5,948 nt of DNA from Alphaproteobacteria bacterium. GTDB taxonomy: Bacteria; Pseudomonadota; Alphaproteobacteria; Rickettsiales; JAIXRX01. Made by a program: the position numbers and the translations under genes. Below, one piece after another: positions 5,744 through 5,948 of this stretch. The notes beneath the pieces were generated by a model. That model made no database searches. It had not been told where the DNA came from and worked only from the letters and a program-made list of their open reading frames with translations. How positions within the stretch are numbered: the first letter of the stretch is position 1; every line of letters begins with the position of its first letter. Where the stretch lies: assembly GCA_027485005.1 (NCBI GenBank), contig JAIXRX010000191.1:1-5948 (forward strand), given 5' to 3'.

Positions 5744-5759
5744 TGGCACAAGCCGTGCA
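5744..5759 (+). promoter_or_regulatory. Sigma-54 (RpoN) promoter of glnB
   Basis: TGGCACAAGCCGTGCA fits the -24/-12 consensus TGGCAC-N5-TTGCA, with one T changed. The GG (5745-5746) and GC (5757-5758) are exactly 12 bases apart, as required. The start site should be near 5770, leaving a leader of about 48 bases before glnB. Nitrogen-regulated, NtrC-activated glnB promoters of this type are well known. I did not find a clear NtrC site in the upstream 200 bases. Confidence 0.85.
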
Positions 5760-5795
5760 AACTTCATGCGCCTGTCTCATAAGAGGCAATTAAAA

Positions 5796-5807
5796 ATGAA
5801 AACTTAG
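5796..5807 (+). other. Three-codon leader open frame (MKT-stop)
   Basis: ATG AAA ACT TAG with a good binding site AAGAGG (5781-5786) 9 bases upstream, inside the predicted glnB leader. Its stop TAG (5805-5807) overlaps AGG (5806-5808), the likely glnB binding site. It may couple or tune glnB translation, or be accidental. Confidence 0.3.
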
Positions 5808-5817
5808 GTAGTCACAC

Positions 5818-5948
5818 GTGAAAAAAGTCGAAGCCATTATTAAACCTTTCAAGCTCGACGAAGTGAAAGAAGCCCTGCAGGAAATCGGCCTGCAAGGGAT
5901 CACCATCACGGAAGTGAAAGGCTTTGGCCGTCAAAAGGGGCACACCGA
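5818..5948 (+). CDS. glnB: Nitrogen regulatory protein PII, GlnB (5' part only)
   Basis: The first 43 codons of a PII signal protein (family length about 112 residues), cut by the window edge before the uridylylated tyrosine of the T-loop. The reading MKKVEAIIKPFKLDEVKEAL then LQEIG and KGFGRQKGHT matches PII closely. The KKxEAIIKPFKLDEVKEALQE start and KGFGRQKGHT favour the GlnB type over alphaproteobacterial GlnK, which usually has KGYGRQKGHT. PII trimers sense 2-oxoglutarate, ATP/ADP and, through GlnD uridylylation, glutamine, and control glutamine synthetase adenylylation and NtrB. The GTG at 5818 must be the start because an in-frame TAG (5809-5811) lies just upstream; AGG at 5806-5808 is the binding site. 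In related genomes glnA often follows; here this lies outside the window. Expression is probably RpoN-dependent, with a possible FNR input. Confidence 0.95.
   Translation, partial: MKKVEAIIKPFKLDEVKEALQEIGLQGITITEVKGFGRQKGHT

Overview
The window looks like a piece of a bacterial chromosome, most probably from an alphaproteobacterium of low to moderate GC. Three things point that way. The partial PII protein at the right edge reads like the GlnB type of that class. The chemoreceptor signalling domain resembles receptors common in Rhodospirillales-like bacteria. The regulatory site TTGAT-N4-ATCAA matches the FNR/FixK box used there. This assignment is an inference from remembered protein families, not from a search.

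Left part (1-1760). A complete tRNA-Leu (anticodon UAA, CCA encoded) is followed by a strong intrinsic terminator. Downstream lies a patchwork of imperfect repeats. The last 17 bases of the tRNA recur near 301-317 and again near 1602-1618, each time as part of a larger direct repeat (245-399 and 1546-1660). Between the two copies sits one AT-rich gene (486-1436) for a protein with a C-terminal HEPN-like domain, including an R-x4-H motif of the kind found in HEPN ribonucleases. The layout suggests a small accessory insertion behind a tRNA gene, possibly a single-gene defence or toxin cassette. No integrase is visible.

Middle part (1761-3773). On the minus strand are a soluble orphan histidine kinase with an RsbRD-type N-terminal domain and a small multidrug resistance protein of the Gdx/SugE guanidinium exporter type with its own terminator. 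Divergent from gdx is a 78-residue stand-alone PhnA C-terminal-domain protein. Its stop codon lies in the stem of the terminator that serves the convergent chemoreceptor gene.

Right part (3789-5948). A soluble chemoreceptor on the minus strand has three tandem PAS units of exactly 122 residues ahead of a methyl-accepting signalling domain. Divergent from it, glnB begins at a GTG codon and runs off the window. Its leader holds a well-matched sigma-54 promoter, a perfect FNR/FixK-type box centred 41.5 bases upstream of the predicted start site, a perfect single DnaA box, and a three-codon open frame whose stop overlaps the glnB ribosome binding site.

Functionally the genes are mostly independent. 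The most interesting spots are the repeat-flanked HEPN gene and the glnB control region, where oxygen and nitrogen signals may meet.
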